Counted from the first letter of the stretch, positions 52,164 to 60,892 are shown. The stretch: 64,000 bases of DNA from Paenibacillus sp. FSL R5-0341 (GCF_037975235.1 NZ_CP150241.1:3038001-3102000), one strand, 5' to 3'. A program made the numbers and translations. Notes: a model not told the origin generated them from the letters alone.

Positions 52164-53342
52164 ATGGTCACGTTATTGTTAATTATTATCTATCTCGCAT
52201 TTATAGGACTGGGATTGCCAGATGCTTTACTTGGCAGTGCCTGGTCCGTTATGAAAAATGATATACATGCGACAACGGAAATGGCAGGTTACATATCGTT
52301 AATTATTTCATTTAGTACCGTCGTGTCCAGTCTCCTAGCCAGCCGATTGTTACACCGATTCGGAACAGGTAAAGTCACATTATTCAGCATCCTCTCAACA
52401 ACGATCGCGCTGTTGGGGTTCTCAATCTCTGAGAATTTTGTGTTTTTACTGATTCTGGCGATCCCTCTTGGTCTGGGTGCAGGTTCGGTGGATGCAGCAC
52501 TAAGTAATTATGTAGCATTGCATTTCAAGGCCAAGCATATGAACTGGTTGCATTGTTTCTGGGGAATTGGCGCAGTGACAGGCCCACTCGTTATGGCATA
52601 TTGGCTGAATCAAGCAAACAACTGGCGTGCGGGATATGTTACTGTGGGGTTGATTTTGCTTGGGATTGCGTTGATCTTATTGTCAACGTTGTCTCTTTGG
52701 AAGATCTTCGAGAAGGGAAGAGTAGAGGAGTCAGGCGATGAGAAGAAACGGGTGAGCAACCGTGAGGCAATAAGCATCCCCGGCGTGAAAATGTCGATGC
52801 TGGCCATGCTTTGTTACAACGGCTCGGAAACTGCAGCCGGTCTGTGGATGGCTTCATTCTTCATCGGAAGCAAAGGCGTTTCTCCAGGTACTGCCGCAGC
52901 ACTATCCTCCCTATTTTTCATTGGCATTATCTTGGGACGCGTAATCTCAGGTTTTCTATCGACTCATGTATCCAGCAAAAATCTCATCAGATATGGTGGA
53001 ATCGTTGGCTGCTTCGGATTGGTTCTCCTGGTTATGCCGATTCCTTATTGGATTGCCGCAGGGGCTTTATTTATCGTGGGATTGGGCGGAGCACCGATCT
53101 ATCCAAGTATCGTTCATGCGACACCGGAACGCTTCGGAGAGAAAGCATCCCCAAGTGTAATTGGACTTGAAATGGCCAGTGCCTATACAGGTTCAACACT
53201 GATCCCGTTAGGTATGGGGCTCCTAGCCAGCCAATGGGGAATGTCCATGGTACCCCTGATCCTGCTGATTCTGTTCAGTGTCATGTTCGCGGCTACAGAG
53301 CTGGTTAACAGAAGCAATAAGGCTACGCGTCTGACCATCTAG
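52164..53342 (+). CDS. MFS transporter
   Basis: A 392-residue membrane protein with 12 predicted helices. The first begins right at the ATG (MVTLLLIIIYLAFIGLGLPDALLGSAW). The FGTGKV loop follows helix 2, and the central charged loop is near residue 190 (RVEESGDEKKRVSNREA). The pattern LPLGLGAGSVDAALSNYVALHFKAKHMNWLH resembles the FucP/sugar-porter-like branch (YfkF type). Substrate and direction are not known. GAGGAG lies 11 bases upstream. Monocistronic. Confidence 0.88.
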   Translation: MVTLLLIIIYLAFIGLGLPDALLGSAWSVMKNDIHATTEMAGYISLIISFSTVVSSLLASRLLHRFGTGKVTLFSILSTTIALLGFSISENFVFLLILAIPLGLGAGSVDAALSNYVALHFKAKHMNWLHCFWGIGAVTGPLVMAYWLNQANNWRAGYVTVGLILLGIALILLSTLSLWKIFEKGRVEESGDEKKRVSNREAISIPGVKMSMLAMLCYNGSETAAGLWMASFFIGSKGVSPGTAAALSSLFFIGIILGRVISGFLSTHVSSKNLIRYGGIVGCFGLVLLVMPIPYWIAAGALFIVGLGGAPIYPSIVHATPERFGEKASPSVIGLEMASAYTGSTLIPLGMGLLASQWGMSMVPLILLILFSVMFAATELVNRSNKATRLTI

Positions 53343-53381
53343 CTCTTGCTATGGGTCATTTAGGCTCTGCCACTATACAAC

Positions 53382-53412
53382 AAAGGAACAACCATCGCTG
53401 GTTGTTCCTTTT
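53382..53412. terminator. Bidirectional terminator between the MFS gene and uppP
   Basis: AAAGGAACAACCA (53382-53394) pairs with TGGTTGTTCCTTT (53399-53411) around TCGC. Confidence 0.9.
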
Positions 53413-53427
53413 GGTGTGTGGACTTTT

Positions 53428-54240
53428 TTATAAGAAGATCAGTAACAATGTACCTGCTACAAAACAGTAATACGAAAAGTATTTCAGGTTGCCTTTGGCC
53501 ATAATGCCCATAAACCATCTCATGGAGAAATAGGTGACGAAGAGCGTCGTTATAAATGCGATCAGATAAGGGATCGCCAGCTGTGATCGATTCGGATCAT
53601 TGGCGATGTCGGATACCCCCATGATGAGTCCACCAATACTTATGGGAATGTACAGCATAAAGGAGAATTTCAAAGCTGTTTCCTGTTTCATGCCGACAGC
53701 GATGGACGCAATTACAGTTGCCCCTGAGCGGCTAATGCCCGGAATAAGAGCGACCGCCTGAGCCAGACCCACCAACAATGCATCTTTCGTAGACAGATCG
53801 CCATCCTGCTTACGACCACGAAGATTACGAATCAACCATAAGGCAACCCCGGTGATCAATAGCGCGATGGAAACGGTATATACGGACGAGAAGATTTCTT
53901 CAATCCGATCCTTGAACAGGACCGCAACGACAGCAGCAGGGATCGTACCAATAATTATGTATAAGCAAAACATGAAGTCTGCTCGATATTCTTCTTTACG
54001 AGTACGCAGGTAACCAAGTGCTCCAATAATCAACTTTTTGATATCTTCCCGGAAAATAAAAATAATAGCGATAAGCGATGCCGTGTTTGTTAGAATTTCA
54101 AATGACAATCCATTCTGCTTGATGCCCATGAGTTTCTGAGCGATGATCAGATGACCACTTGAGGAGACGGGGATTGGCTCCGTCGCACCTTGAACAATAC
54201 CTAAAAACAAATACTTTAACCACAATATAATCTCTTCCAT
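53428..54240 (-). CDS. uppP: Undecaprenyl-diphosphate phosphatase
   Basis: A 270-residue BacA/UppP membrane enzyme that recycles the lipid carrier for cell-wall synthesis by dephosphorylating undecaprenyl pyrophosphate; it can confer bacitracin resistance. The conserved catalytic motifs are [15 protein letters not shown] and [10 protein letters not shown]. About eight membrane helices are present. AAGGAGG is placed before the ATG. The Ile in EPIP (usually ETLP) is a mild variant. Monocistronic. Confidence 0.95.
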   Translation of the reverse strand: MEEIILWLKYLFLGIVQGATEPIPVSSSGHLIIAQKLMGIKQNGLSFEILTNTASLIAIIFIFREDIKKLIIGALGYLRTRKEEYRADFMFCLYIIIGTIPAAVVAVLFKDRIEEIFSSVYTVSIALLITGVALWLIRNLRGRKQDGDLSTKDALLVGLAQAVALIPGISRSGATVIASIAVGMKQETALKFSFMLYIPISIGGLIMGVSDIANDPNRSQLAIPYLIAFITTLFVTYFSMRWFMGIMAKGNLKYFSYYCFVAGTLLLIFL

Positions 54241-54411
54241 GTTTTCCTCCTTGAATACGTTTCATTGGCTTTTTAATACTCTCTTTTTTAGAAAAAGTGA
54301 ATGGTATACTCTATTGATGATAGCTGTTTAACTTGGTGACTTGCAAGTTAGAGTTCATAGAGGGAGTAAAATAAACATTGCTTGTCAAATCCTGCATAGC
54401 ATGATATCGTT

Positions 54412-54430
54412 GATAACGATTATCAATATC
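54412..54430 (+). promoter_or_regulatory. Fur box upstream of the siderophore-binding lipoprotein
   Basis: GATAACGATTATCAATATC matches the 19-base Fur consensus GATAATGATAATCATTATC at most positions and lies about 20 bases before the TTG start, so expression should rise in iron limitation. Confidence 0.8.
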
Positions 54431-54450
54431 AACGAAGAGGTGGGTTTATT

Positions 54451-55479
54451 TTGCGTAAACAGAGAAAACCAATATGGATCATTATGGCACTCATATTGCT
54501 TCTAGTACTTAGTGCATGTGGTCAGGCTGCCACGACGAATAGTACAACCGGGGACAACACGAGTGCAGCTGCTGAGACAGGAACCAAGACGGACTCGGAT
54601 TCAGCTTCTTCCTCTGATGAAGCGGCAACCGGCGAAGAGGAACTCGTTACATATCAATCGGATGCAGGCGAAGTACAGGTGCCCAAAAATCCAAAACGTA
54701 TTATTGATTTAACATCATTCTCGACAGGGTACTTTGTTGCCTTGGATGCACCGGTAGTCGGCGCTTTATCCGGAGCGATGAACAACAAGTATATCAAGGA
54801 CCAACTTGCAGCAGCAGGCACCAGCGATCTGGGTGAAGAGCCTACCCCAGAAAAGCTAATCAGCTTAAAACCCGATCTCTTTATCGTGTACACTGGCACA
54901 GAGGGCATCGATAAGCTGGAGCAGATTGCACCTGTCGTACAGATTACATTTGGTAAGCGCGATTTCAAGGATCTCATGCTCGAGATGGGTAAGCTCACCA
55001 ATAGAGAAGACGCAGCTAAAGCTTGGAATACGAAATGGGAAGCGAAGATCAATGAACTGAAGCCTCAGGTTCAGGAAGCTGTAGGCGATCGCACGGTTTC
55101 CATCCTGAATCCGTATGCCAAAGGATTATATGTATTCGGTCATAACTATGGTCGAGGCGGTGAAATTATTTACGGGGAGTTTGGTCTCAAAGCACCAGCC
55201 AAGGCCCAAGCTGAAGCAATTGACAGCGGAACTGGATGGGCTTCGATCTCCATGGAACTATTACCGGAGTATTCGGGTGATATCATCTTTACCAGCCCGT
55301 GGTCCGGAGATACAAACGATCCCAAGATCGTGTATGATAATGCATTATGGAAGAACTTGCCTGCGGTGAAGGCAAATCATGTGTTCCAGCTTGATCCAAC
55401 TTCAGATTCGTATAACGATCCGTTAACGTTGGAAGGTCAGCTGCAGTTTATTTCCGATAGCCTGCTTTCGGCGAAGTAA
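54451..55479 (+). CDS. Siderophore ABC transporter substrate-binding lipoprotein
   Basis: A 342-residue lipoprotein with a TTG start 7 bases after GAAGAGGTGG. The signal peptide ends in VLSAC with Cys23 lipidated. A Ser/Thr/Ala-rich linker (about 25-60) follows. The FecB-type type III binding fold shows VQVPKNPKRIIDLTSFSTGY, KPDLFIVYTGTEGIDKLEQIAPVVQI and GWASISMELLPEYSGDIIF. It captures ferric siderophores for an ABC importer. No permease or ATPase gene is adjacent, so it must use a transporter encoded elsewhere. The Fur box fits this role. Confidence 0.9.
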   Translation: MRKQRKPIWIIMALILLLVLSACGQAATTNSTTGDNTSAAAETGTKTDSDSASSSDEAATGEEELVTYQSDAGEVQVPKNPKRIIDLTSFSTGYFVALDAPVVGALSGAMNNKYIKDQLAAAGTSDLGEEPTPEKLISLKPDLFIVYTGTEGIDKLEQIAPVVQITFGKRDFKDLMLEMGKLTNREDAAKAWNTKWEAKINELKPQVQEAVGDRTVSILNPYAKGLYVFGHNYGRGGEIIYGEFGLKAPAKAQAEAIDSGTGWASISMELLPEYSGDIIFTSPWSGDTNDPKIVYDNALWKNLPAVKANHVFQLDPTSDSYNDPLTLEGQLQFISDSLLSAK

Positions 55480-55505
55480 TATAGGACTGCATAGATGGTA
55501 GTACG

Positions 55506-55550
55506 GAGCATTTCCAAACGTCGTTACAAGACGGGGAAATGCTCTTTTTT
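55506..55550 (+). terminator. Terminator of the siderophore-binding gene
   Basis: GAGCATTTCC (55506-55515) pairs with GGAAATGCTC (55535-55544), followed by TTTTTT. Confidence 0.9.
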
Positions 55551-55665
55551 ATGAGTGAGTTATTTTATATAGGTCGATCATGGATGGATTTTGACCAATT
55601 TAATTAAGCTTGATACAATAAGATAACGGTAGACGAATATTTAAAATCAAGTGGGGTGATTTAGC

Positions 55666-56091
55666 TTGCAACAAAAAAGTGAACGTTTGAATGTATGGTT
55701 GTCTTTGTCTAACATTCATACCCATCTGAACGAGAAGTTGGAACAAGCCCTTCTTCAAGAATATAACTTATCTTTGAAGGAATTTTATGTTTTAAACTTT
55801 ATATTTAATGCCGAGGGTAAGGAATTACGCCTACAGCAACTACAAGAACTGGTGGGGTTGAGCCAAAGTGCTACATCAAGGCTTGTCGTAAGGATGGAAG
55901 CCAAAGATTGTGGGGCTCTGGAAAGACACACTTGTGAAGATGATCGGCGTGGCATTTACACTCGTATTACAGAGCTTGGAGAGAATAAATACAAGAAAGC
56001 AATTCAAACGTTTAATCAGGTCTTGCAAACTGAATTGGAACAGGATGGATTTGAGACTCGATTAGAGAACCTCACGAAAGAATTGTTCTAA
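55666..56091 (+). CDS. MarR-family transcriptional regulator
   Basis: A 141-residue winged-helix protein with a TTG start 7 bases after GGGGTGA. The DNA-binding core reads LRLQQLQELVGLSQSATSRLVVRMEAKDCGALERHTCEDDRRGIYTRI, a standard MarR recognition helix and wing (DDRRG). Two Cys residues in the wing region (CGALERHTC) are candidates for redox sensing. It heads a cluster with a YhfK-like enzyme, a rhodanese-like protein and an Old Yellow Enzyme, two of which carry the same palindrome in their promoters. Confidence 0.88.
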   Translation: MQQKSERLNVWLSLSNIHTHLNEKLEQALLQEYNLSLKEFYVLNFIFNAEGKELRLQQLQELVGLSQSATSRLVVRMEAKDCGALERHTCEDDRRGIYTRITELGENKYKKAIQTFNQVLQTELEQDGFETRLENLTKELF

Positions 56092-56103
56092 GGCTAGGGT
56101 GAA

Positions 56104-56132
56104 TATAGGGTAATGTATTAATTTACCCTATA
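56104..56132 (+). terminator. Hairpin after the MarR gene
   Basis: TATAGGGTAA (56104-56113) pairs exactly with TTACCCTATA (56123-56132) around a 9-base loop. No T run follows, so it is either a weak terminator or a binding dyad just upstream of the next promoter. Confidence 0.5.
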
Positions 56133-56139
56133 GGAAGAC

Positions 56140-56184
56140 TTGACACTCATTCATATATCCGTTAAATTAAATGCATGCGCATGC
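56140..56184 (+). promoter_or_regulatory. Promoter and MarR-type palindrome of the YhfK-like gene
   Basis: TTGACA (56140-56145) and TAAATT (56163-56168) are 17 bases apart. GCATGCGCATGC (56173-56184) is a perfect 12-base palindrome covering the transcription start region, a good position for repression by the adjacent MarR protein. Confidence 0.65.
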
Positions 56185-56228
56185 TTTTATTGTGGATGCG
56201 GTGATTCATTTATAAGGAGGCATTGAAT

Positions 56229-56873
56229 ATGAAGGTGTTCGTCGTGGGATCTAATGGACAAATTGGTCAACAGCTTATCCAGCTTTTGAAGAATAGTGAA
56301 GAGCACACCGTTCTTGCCATGGTACGAAAACAAGAACAGGCAGACCAATTGGCAACACAGGGTGTGGAAACGGTGCTTGCCGACTTGGAAGGTACGGTTG
56401 ACTCCATTGCGGATGCTGCAATGGGTAGTGATGCAATCGTATTTGCAGCCGGATCTGGCGGTACAACGGGGCATGACAAAACACTCCTGATTGATCTGGA
56501 TGGTGCCGGGAAAACCATTGAAGCGGCTCAAAAAGCAGGTATTGATCGATTTATCATGGTCAGTGCAATCCAGGCCAATAACCGTGCAAACTGGCATGAT
56601 AACATCCTGCCGTACTATGCGGCGAAGCACTATGCTGACAAAGTGTTGGAACTTAGCGGATTAACCTACACGATTATACGTCCGGGGATTTTAAAGAATG
56701 AACCAGGAACCGGGAAAATATCTGCTGCTGCGAATATCACATCCGGTAACATTGCTCGTGAAGACGTAGCTCATGTGATTATGGCTAGTTTGAGTGAGAA
56801 GAATACCTATAATCGTTCATTTGATCTAATCGCTGGTGAGATTGCATTACCTGAGGCACTGAGTAGACTCTGA
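56229..56873 (+). CDS. NAD(P)-binding oxidoreductase, YhfK/NmrA-like atypical SDR
   Basis: A 214-residue protein. The ATG 8 bases after AAGGAGG was chosen; an in-frame TTG two codons earlier is too close to it. The N-terminal VFVVGSNGQIGQQLI is an atypical SDR nucleotide site (G-x-x-G-x-x-G). IVFAAGSGG and YYAAKHYADKVLELSGLTYTIIRPG follow the NmrA/YhfK pattern, in which the usual Y-x3-K is shifted. Likely an NADPH-binding reductase or redox sensor. The promoter carries the cluster's palindrome. Confidence 0.85.
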   Translation: MKVFVVGSNGQIGQQLIQLLKNSEEHTVLAMVRKQEQADQLATQGVETVLADLEGTVDSIADAAMGSDAIVFAAGSGGTTGHDKTLLIDLDGAGKTIEAAQKAGIDRFIMVSAIQANNRANWHDNILPYYAAKHYADKVLELSGLTYTIIRPGILKNEPGTGKISAAANITSGNIAREDVAHVIMASLSEKNTYNRSFDLIAGEIALPEALSRL

Positions 56874-56923
56874 TCCAGAATGAAAGTTTCTACGATATCA
56901 GTAGAGATAAGTGAGGACTTTAA

Positions 56924-57289
56924 ATGATGGGATTCATGCTTTTGTCCTTCATATTAGTTTTTTTCATCGCTGTTCGTCCATTTTGGCCGCTGCCTAATCT
57001 TAAACGTATAGATTATGAAGAGTTTCTCAGACAACAGAGTGTTTATCGGCAATATAAGGTGATCGATATCCGGGATGCAACAGATTACTGGGCTGATCCT
57101 ACTCCGGATACCATTAACATTTCACTGGGTCGTCTTGCTTTTACATGGGAAAAATACCTACTACGAGAAGATAACGTTATCATTATGTCTCCTGGTATAC
57201 TCCAATCCAAAAAGGCTGCACGTATATTGCGAAAGCGTGGGTTTAAATGTCTTTATGTGATGAAGTACAAGGTTGATGTGATTTCATGA
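56924..57289 (+). CDS. Membrane-anchored rhodanese-like protein lacking the catalytic Cys
   Basis: A 121-residue protein. A hydrophobic N-terminal helix (about 4-24) anchors the rhodanese-like domain (IDYEEFLRQQ, YKVIDIRDATDYWADPT). Where active rhodaneses have a Cys (C-x-x-G-x-R-S), this one has IIMSPGILQSKKAARILRKRGF. The nucleophile is missing, so sulfur transfer is improbable and a binding role is more likely. GTGAGGAC precedes the ATG. It is 50 bases after the YhfK-like gene and probably co-transcribed. Confidence 0.8.
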   Translation: MMGFMLLSFILVFFIAVRPFWPLPNLKRIDYEEFLRQQSVYRQYKVIDIRDATDYWADPTPDTINISLGRLAFTWEKYLLREDNVIIMSPGILQSKKAARILRKRGFKCLYVMKYKVDVIS

Positions 57290-57321
57290 AATATACAGGA
57301 ATATTAATAATCGAAATTTTG

Positions 57322-57343
57322 ATGCTTGCGCATGCATTATAAT
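57322..57343 (+). promoter_or_regulatory. MarR-type near-palindrome and -10 box of namA
   Basis: GCTTGCGCATGC (57324-57335) differs by one base from the palindrome GCATGCGCATGC upstream of the YhfK-like gene. It abuts TATAAT (57338-57343), so a bound repressor would cover the promoter. No good -35 is visible at 17 bases. Confidence 0.6.
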
Positions 57344-57376
57344 TAGTTTGCTATATGAAAAGGAGAGTTTATTTTG

Positions 57377-58399
57377 ATGACAGATTTGTTTAGTCCATAT
57401 TCTTTTAAAGGTTTAGAGCTTAAAAACCGGGTTGTAATGGCTCCAATGTGTCAATATTCAGTAGATCAAAAAGATGGTATAGCAACAGATTGGCATTACA
57501 TGCACTACGTTAGTCGTGCTGTGGGAGGAACAGGTCTCATTATTATTGAAATGACAGATGTGGAGCCGGATGGCCGCATTTCAGATTTTGATCTTGGACT
57601 ATGGTCGGATGAACAGATCCCGGCTCTGAAGCGGATCGTCGATGCGTGTCACAGTTATGGTGCCAAGGTGGGTATCCAGATTGCTCATGCGGGCCGCAAA
57701 GCAGAAGATGCTGAAGTTCCAGTAGCTCCGTCCGCGATCGCCTTTGATGAGAATTCCAAGCAACCTAGAGCGCTCACAACGGATGAGGTTAAAGGAATGG
57801 TTGAAAAATTCCGGAGTGCTATAGCTCGTGCTGTAAAAGCGGGATTTGATGCGATTGAGATTCATGGTGCACATGGTTATTTGATTCATCAATTCCATTC
57901 TCCACTAACGAACAAGCGCGAAGACGAATACGGTCAAGATTTAACGTTATTTGGCCGGGAGATTATTCAGGCTGCGAAGACAGAGATGCCCAAAGACATG
58001 CCTTTGATGATGCGTATTTCAGCCAAAGAATATGTAGAAGGTGGCTATGGCATTAACGAAAGTTCCGAGTTTGCCAAAGCTTATAAAGAGGCAGGCGTCG
58101 ACGTATTTGACATCTCATCTGGTGGTGAGGGACCTATTGCTGCATGGGGAAGACCAGGAACTCATGCGGCATATCAAGTACCTCTCGCTAAAGCAATCAA
58201 AGATGCTCTTGATGTGCCCGTGATTGCTGTTGGAAGACTTGATGATCCTACGTTGGCGAATGCAGTGATTGGAAATGAAGAAGCCGATCTCGTTGCAGTC
58301 GGCAGAGGTCTGTTAAGAAATCCTTACTGGGTCTTGGAAGCTGCGTCTGCTTTGCGCAAGGCAACGGACGTTCCAAAACAATATACGACTGGTTTTTAA
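57377..58399 (+). CDS. namA: NADPH dehydrogenase NamA (YqjM-type Old Yellow Enzyme)
   Basis: A 340-residue FMN enzyme that reduces activated C=C bonds of enones, quinones and nitro compounds using NADPH. YqjM signatures are VVMAPMCQYSV with the FMN-tuning Cys, IQIAHAGRKAE, the substrate-binding HGAHGYLIHQFHSP pair and VGRGLLRNPYWVLEAA. The ATG follows AGGAGAG by 9 bases; a TTG one codon earlier is possible. The MarR-type operator in front suggests induction by electrophiles. Confidence 0.94.
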   Translation: MTDLFSPYSFKGLELKNRVVMAPMCQYSVDQKDGIATDWHYMHYVSRAVGGTGLIIIEMTDVEPDGRISDFDLGLWSDEQIPALKRIVDACHSYGAKVGIQIAHAGRKAEDAEVPVAPSAIAFDENSKQPRALTTDEVKGMVEKFRSAIARAVKAGFDAIEIHGAHGYLIHQFHSPLTNKREDEYGQDLTLFGREIIQAAKTEMPKDMPLMMRISAKEYVEGGYGINESSEFAKAYKEAGVDVFDISSGGEGPIAAWGRPGTHAAYQVPLAKAIKDALDVPVIAVGRLDDPTLANAVIGNEEADLVAVGRGLLRNPYWVLEAASALRKATDVPKQYTTGF

Positions 58400-58454
58400 T
58401 GTATTAACAATTTCATGTTAATGATTTAACGATCTTCATTAATCCATGGTTAAG

Positions 58455-58492
58455 AAAGGACTCCTCTGACAAAAAAGAAGGAGTCCTTTTTG
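58455..58492 (+). terminator. Terminator of namA
   Basis: AAAGGACTCC (58455-58464) pairs with GGAGTCCTTT (58480-58489), followed by T residues. Confidence 0.85.
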
Positions 58493-58538
58493 TGGTTAAA
58501 CTAGATGAGGTATAGGAAAGATATTAACCAGTAACCCG

Positions 58539-59462
58539 TCAAGAGATGGTAGTCGTTTCATCGGCTCTGCCTCTCAAGCGTTTAATATCTTCTCTGGGCG
58601 GATATCCGAACATGCGAGAATACTCACGACTGAATTGGGAAGGGCTCTCGTAACCTACCTGAAATGCTACATCTGCTGCATCGGTGGACTTGGATAATAA
58701 CAAGCGCCGAGCTTCTTGCAGCCTCAGTTGTTTTTGAAACTGAATTGGACTCATGGCAGTCACTTCTTTAAAGTGTCTGTGCAGCGAAGCAGTACTCATA
58801 TTCGCCAAATCCGCCAGATCCTCAACTCGGAAATTTTGATCAGAGTGATTCATAATATATTCAATAACGTCTCTGATTCGATAGGTGTGGCTGCCCTCCA
58901 TGGTAGCTTGTTCCAGAGCAATCCCATGTGGACCCTTCAGAACTTTATAGAGAATTTCCTTTTTGAACAAAGGGGCGAGTAGTGGGATATCTTCCGAATG
59001 ATCTTCCAACAAACGGGCCAACCTGACGACTGCATCCAGCAGAGACGGCTCAGCTTGGCTGACAAACATCGCTCTTCTTGTCGTTTGCCGCGGCCTTGCT
59101 GGGAAATCGGAATGGTTCAATACCTCCAGAATCTCACTGGATGTGAATTCAAGTTTCAGGGCCAGATAGGGAGCCTCAGAGGAGGCTTGAATCACTTGTC
59201 CACTAACCGGCAAGTCAACGGTTGCCACGATATAACTTCCTGGGCCATATCGGAAACGATCCTGTCCCAGCAAGACCTCTTTCTCACCCTGTACGATAAT
59301 GCAGAAGGATGGTTCATTTACTCTAAATATAGGTTCAGTAACGACCGATTCACGGATTAGAAATAATGAAGGGATTGCAGTCGAGTGCACCCCATCCTTG
59401 TGAGAATAACGGTCAATGCGTCTGGCTAATTCGTCCTGATGTTCGTGTATTCGATCAGACAT
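58539..59462 (-). CDS. AraC-family regulator with cupin-type N-domain
   Basis: A 307-residue protein. The ATG (MSDRIHEHQDELARR) follows AAGGAG by 8 bases; the longer frame lacks a site. The N-terminal AraC_N-type cupin domain has VNEPSFCIIVQGEKEVLLGQD and LPVSGQVI. The C-terminal double helix-turn-helix is RVEDLADLANMSTASLHRHF and DAADVAFQVGYESPSQFSREY. This subgroup often controls neighbouring oxidoreductases; its closest neighbours are namA and the TetR gene. Target unproven. Confidence 0.87.
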   Translation of the reverse strand: MSDRIHEHQDELARRIDRYSHKDGVHSTAIPSLFLIRESVVTEPIFRVNEPSFCIIVQGEKEVLLGQDRFRYGPGSYIVATVDLPVSGQVIQASSEAPYLALKLEFTSSEILEVLNHSDFPARPRQTTRRAMFVSQAEPSLLDAVVRLARLLEDHSEDIPLLAPLFKKEILYKVLKGPHGIALEQATMEGSHTYRIRDVIEYIMNHSDQNFRVEDLADLANMSTASLHRHFKEVTAMSPIQFQKQLRLQEARRLLLSKSTDAADVAFQVGYESPSQFSREYSRMFGYPPREDIKRLRGRADETTTIS

Positions 59463-59701
59463 ACATAGTTCTCCTTTTTCAACACAACATAATAAATCAT
59501 ATTCTATCGTACATTGACGCATGGTGGTAGAAAACGGATAGGAATAGGCAAACATTTGATGTGAATGGATAAGATACTGATTGCTGGTCGCATATTCACA
59601 AGCACACAGGTCATGATATACAACAAGTACACAAGTTATACTCTTACGGATCAGCTAATACATGATCAGATGAGAATGAAAAGAGGTATCTGCACTTTTT
59701 A

Positions 59702-59730
59702 TTTACTGATCGTTCCCAATGTGTTAGATT
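59702..59730 (+). promoter_or_regulatory. Promoter of the TetR gene
   Basis: TTTACT (59702-59707) and TAGATT (59725-59730) are separated by 17 bases just before the ribosome site. The 59463-59701 interval otherwise shows no gene. Confidence 0.5.
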
Positions 59731-59750
59731 AATTTTGGGAGGGAAGTCGA

Positions 59751-60329
59751 ATGGCTAGAAGTAAAGAGTTTGAAGTGAACGAAGTATTGGATAAAGCAAT
59801 GAAGATTTTCTGGGAACAAGGTTATGAGAAGACATCGATGAGTGACCTAGTCGAGCATATGGGCATTCATCGCAGAAGTATATATGATACGTTTGACGAT
59901 AAACATACGCTGTTTTTACAGGCTATGGATCGTTATAGCGGCAAGATCAGCGCCACATTACTCGCAGAAATCAAAGCATCCAAGACGGCAGTGGAAGCAC
60001 TGCATAAAATTTTTGATGTTATGATCAGTGAAGCAGAGGATACACCATCGGGCTGTTTGATCGTGAACTCGGCGGTGGAGCTAGGCACACGTGATCCGGA
60101 CGTGGACACCCGATCTCTTGAATCGTTTAGCGAAGCTGAGCGAATGTTCGAGCAGATTATCCAATGGGGACAGCGGGAGGGAGAATTCTCCTCTGATCAT
60201 GATGTGAAGGAAATGGCAGAGTACCTGCACAATATTTCCGTCGGCATAAGAGCAATGGGAAGAACTTCGATGGATAAAGAAAAATTAAACCGGATTATCG
60301 ATGTATCGATAAAACTTTTGGAGAAATGA
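59751..60329 (+). CDS. TetR-family transcriptional regulator
   Basis: A 192-residue protein with GGGAGGGAAG before the ATG. The N-terminal helix-turn-helix reads ILDKAMKIFWEQGYEKTSM-like sequence followed by MSDLVEHMGIHRRSIYDTFDDK, the AcrR/TetR pattern. The C-terminal domain has SGCLIVNSAVELG, seen in TetR_C groups linked to oxidoreductase or efflux control. It stands alone, so the target is unknown. Confidence 0.87.
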   Translation: MARSKEFEVNEVLDKAMKIFWEQGYEKTSMSDLVEHMGIHRRSIYDTFDDKHTLFLQAMDRYSGKISATLLAEIKASKTAVEALHKIFDVMISEAEDTPSGCLIVNSAVELGTRDPDVDTRSLESFSEAERMFEQIIQWGQREGEFSSDHDVKEMAEYLHNISVGIRAMGRTSMDKEKLNRIIDVSIKLLEK

Positions 60330-60344
60330 TGAGCAGTTACGTAC

Positions 60345-60397
60345 CACAAAAAAGCAGCTTGAAATCCGTCAGTGGACTTCAAGCTGCTTTTTTTGTG
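60345..60397. terminator. Bidirectional terminator between tetR and merR
   Basis: AAAAAAGCAGCTTGAA (60348-60363) pairs with TTCAAGCTGCTTTTTT (60378-60393). T runs on both outer sides serve the two convergent genes. Confidence 0.9.
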
Positions 60398-60429
60398 CGC
60401 CAATTTTTTAGAAGAAAAAGCATAACCCA

Positions 60430-60843
60430 TCAATTGGTGATGGCATTTTCTATCGGTTTAATTTTGTGAATCTCTTCGGTTCCAGCTTCCAAAGCCGTTT
60501 CGTAGTAGGAGCATTTGTGCTCAATGACTTCCATGGTTCTTCTTAATTCCTCCATTTGTGCTTCCACAATCGCTTTTCGCTCCGTAAACATGTCATACCT
60601 TTGCTTCAGCGTGGAGTCCCCTTCAGAACACCATTCAATGAAGTCCTTAATGTCTTTGATAGGCATCCCAGTCAGCTTCAGACATTGAATTATTTTTAGA
60701 AAATCAATGTCGGAGTCTTTAAACAAGCGTGTTCCACTCGTGGTTCGTTCTACAAAAGGCATGAGTCCTTCCTTGTCGTAGTAACGCAATGTATATACCG
60801 TAAGGTCTAATTTTTTGGCAACTTCACCGATTGAATAGGTCAT
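60430..60843 (-). CDS. adhR: MerR-family regulator, AdhR-like
   Basis: A 137-residue protein. The N-terminal winged helix-turn-helix has YSIGEVAKKLDLTVYTLRYYDKEGL, then RLFKDSDIDFLKIIQCLKLTGMPI, and a long dimerisation coiled coil follows. Cys54 in IIQCLKLTGM corresponds to the reactive Cys of B. subtilis AdhR, which senses aldehydes such as formaldehyde and methylglyoxal. It is divergent from an alcohol dehydrogenase gene whose promoter has the 19-base spacer that MerR proteins remodel. Its own leader carries a second copy of the operator core. Confidence 0.88.
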   Translation of the reverse strand: MTYSIGEVAKKLDLTVYTLRYYDKEGLMPFVERTTSGTRLFKDSDIDFLKIIQCLKLTGMPIKDIKDFIEWCSEGDSTLKQRYDMFTERKAIVEAQMEELRRTMEVIEHKCSYYETALEAGTEEIHKIKPIENAITN

Positions 60844-60874
60844 TTAGAATGAATTCCTTTCTACTAGGGGTAGA

Positions 60875-60892
60875 CTTCGAGTTAACTCTAGG
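60875..60892 (-). promoter_or_regulatory. MerR operator copy in the adhR leader
   Basis: GAGTTAACTC (60879-60888) is a perfect palindrome within CTTCGAGTTAACTCTAGG. On the minus strand the 13-mer CCTAGAGTTAACT is identical to that in the adh promoter, suggesting autoregulation. Confidence 0.65.
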
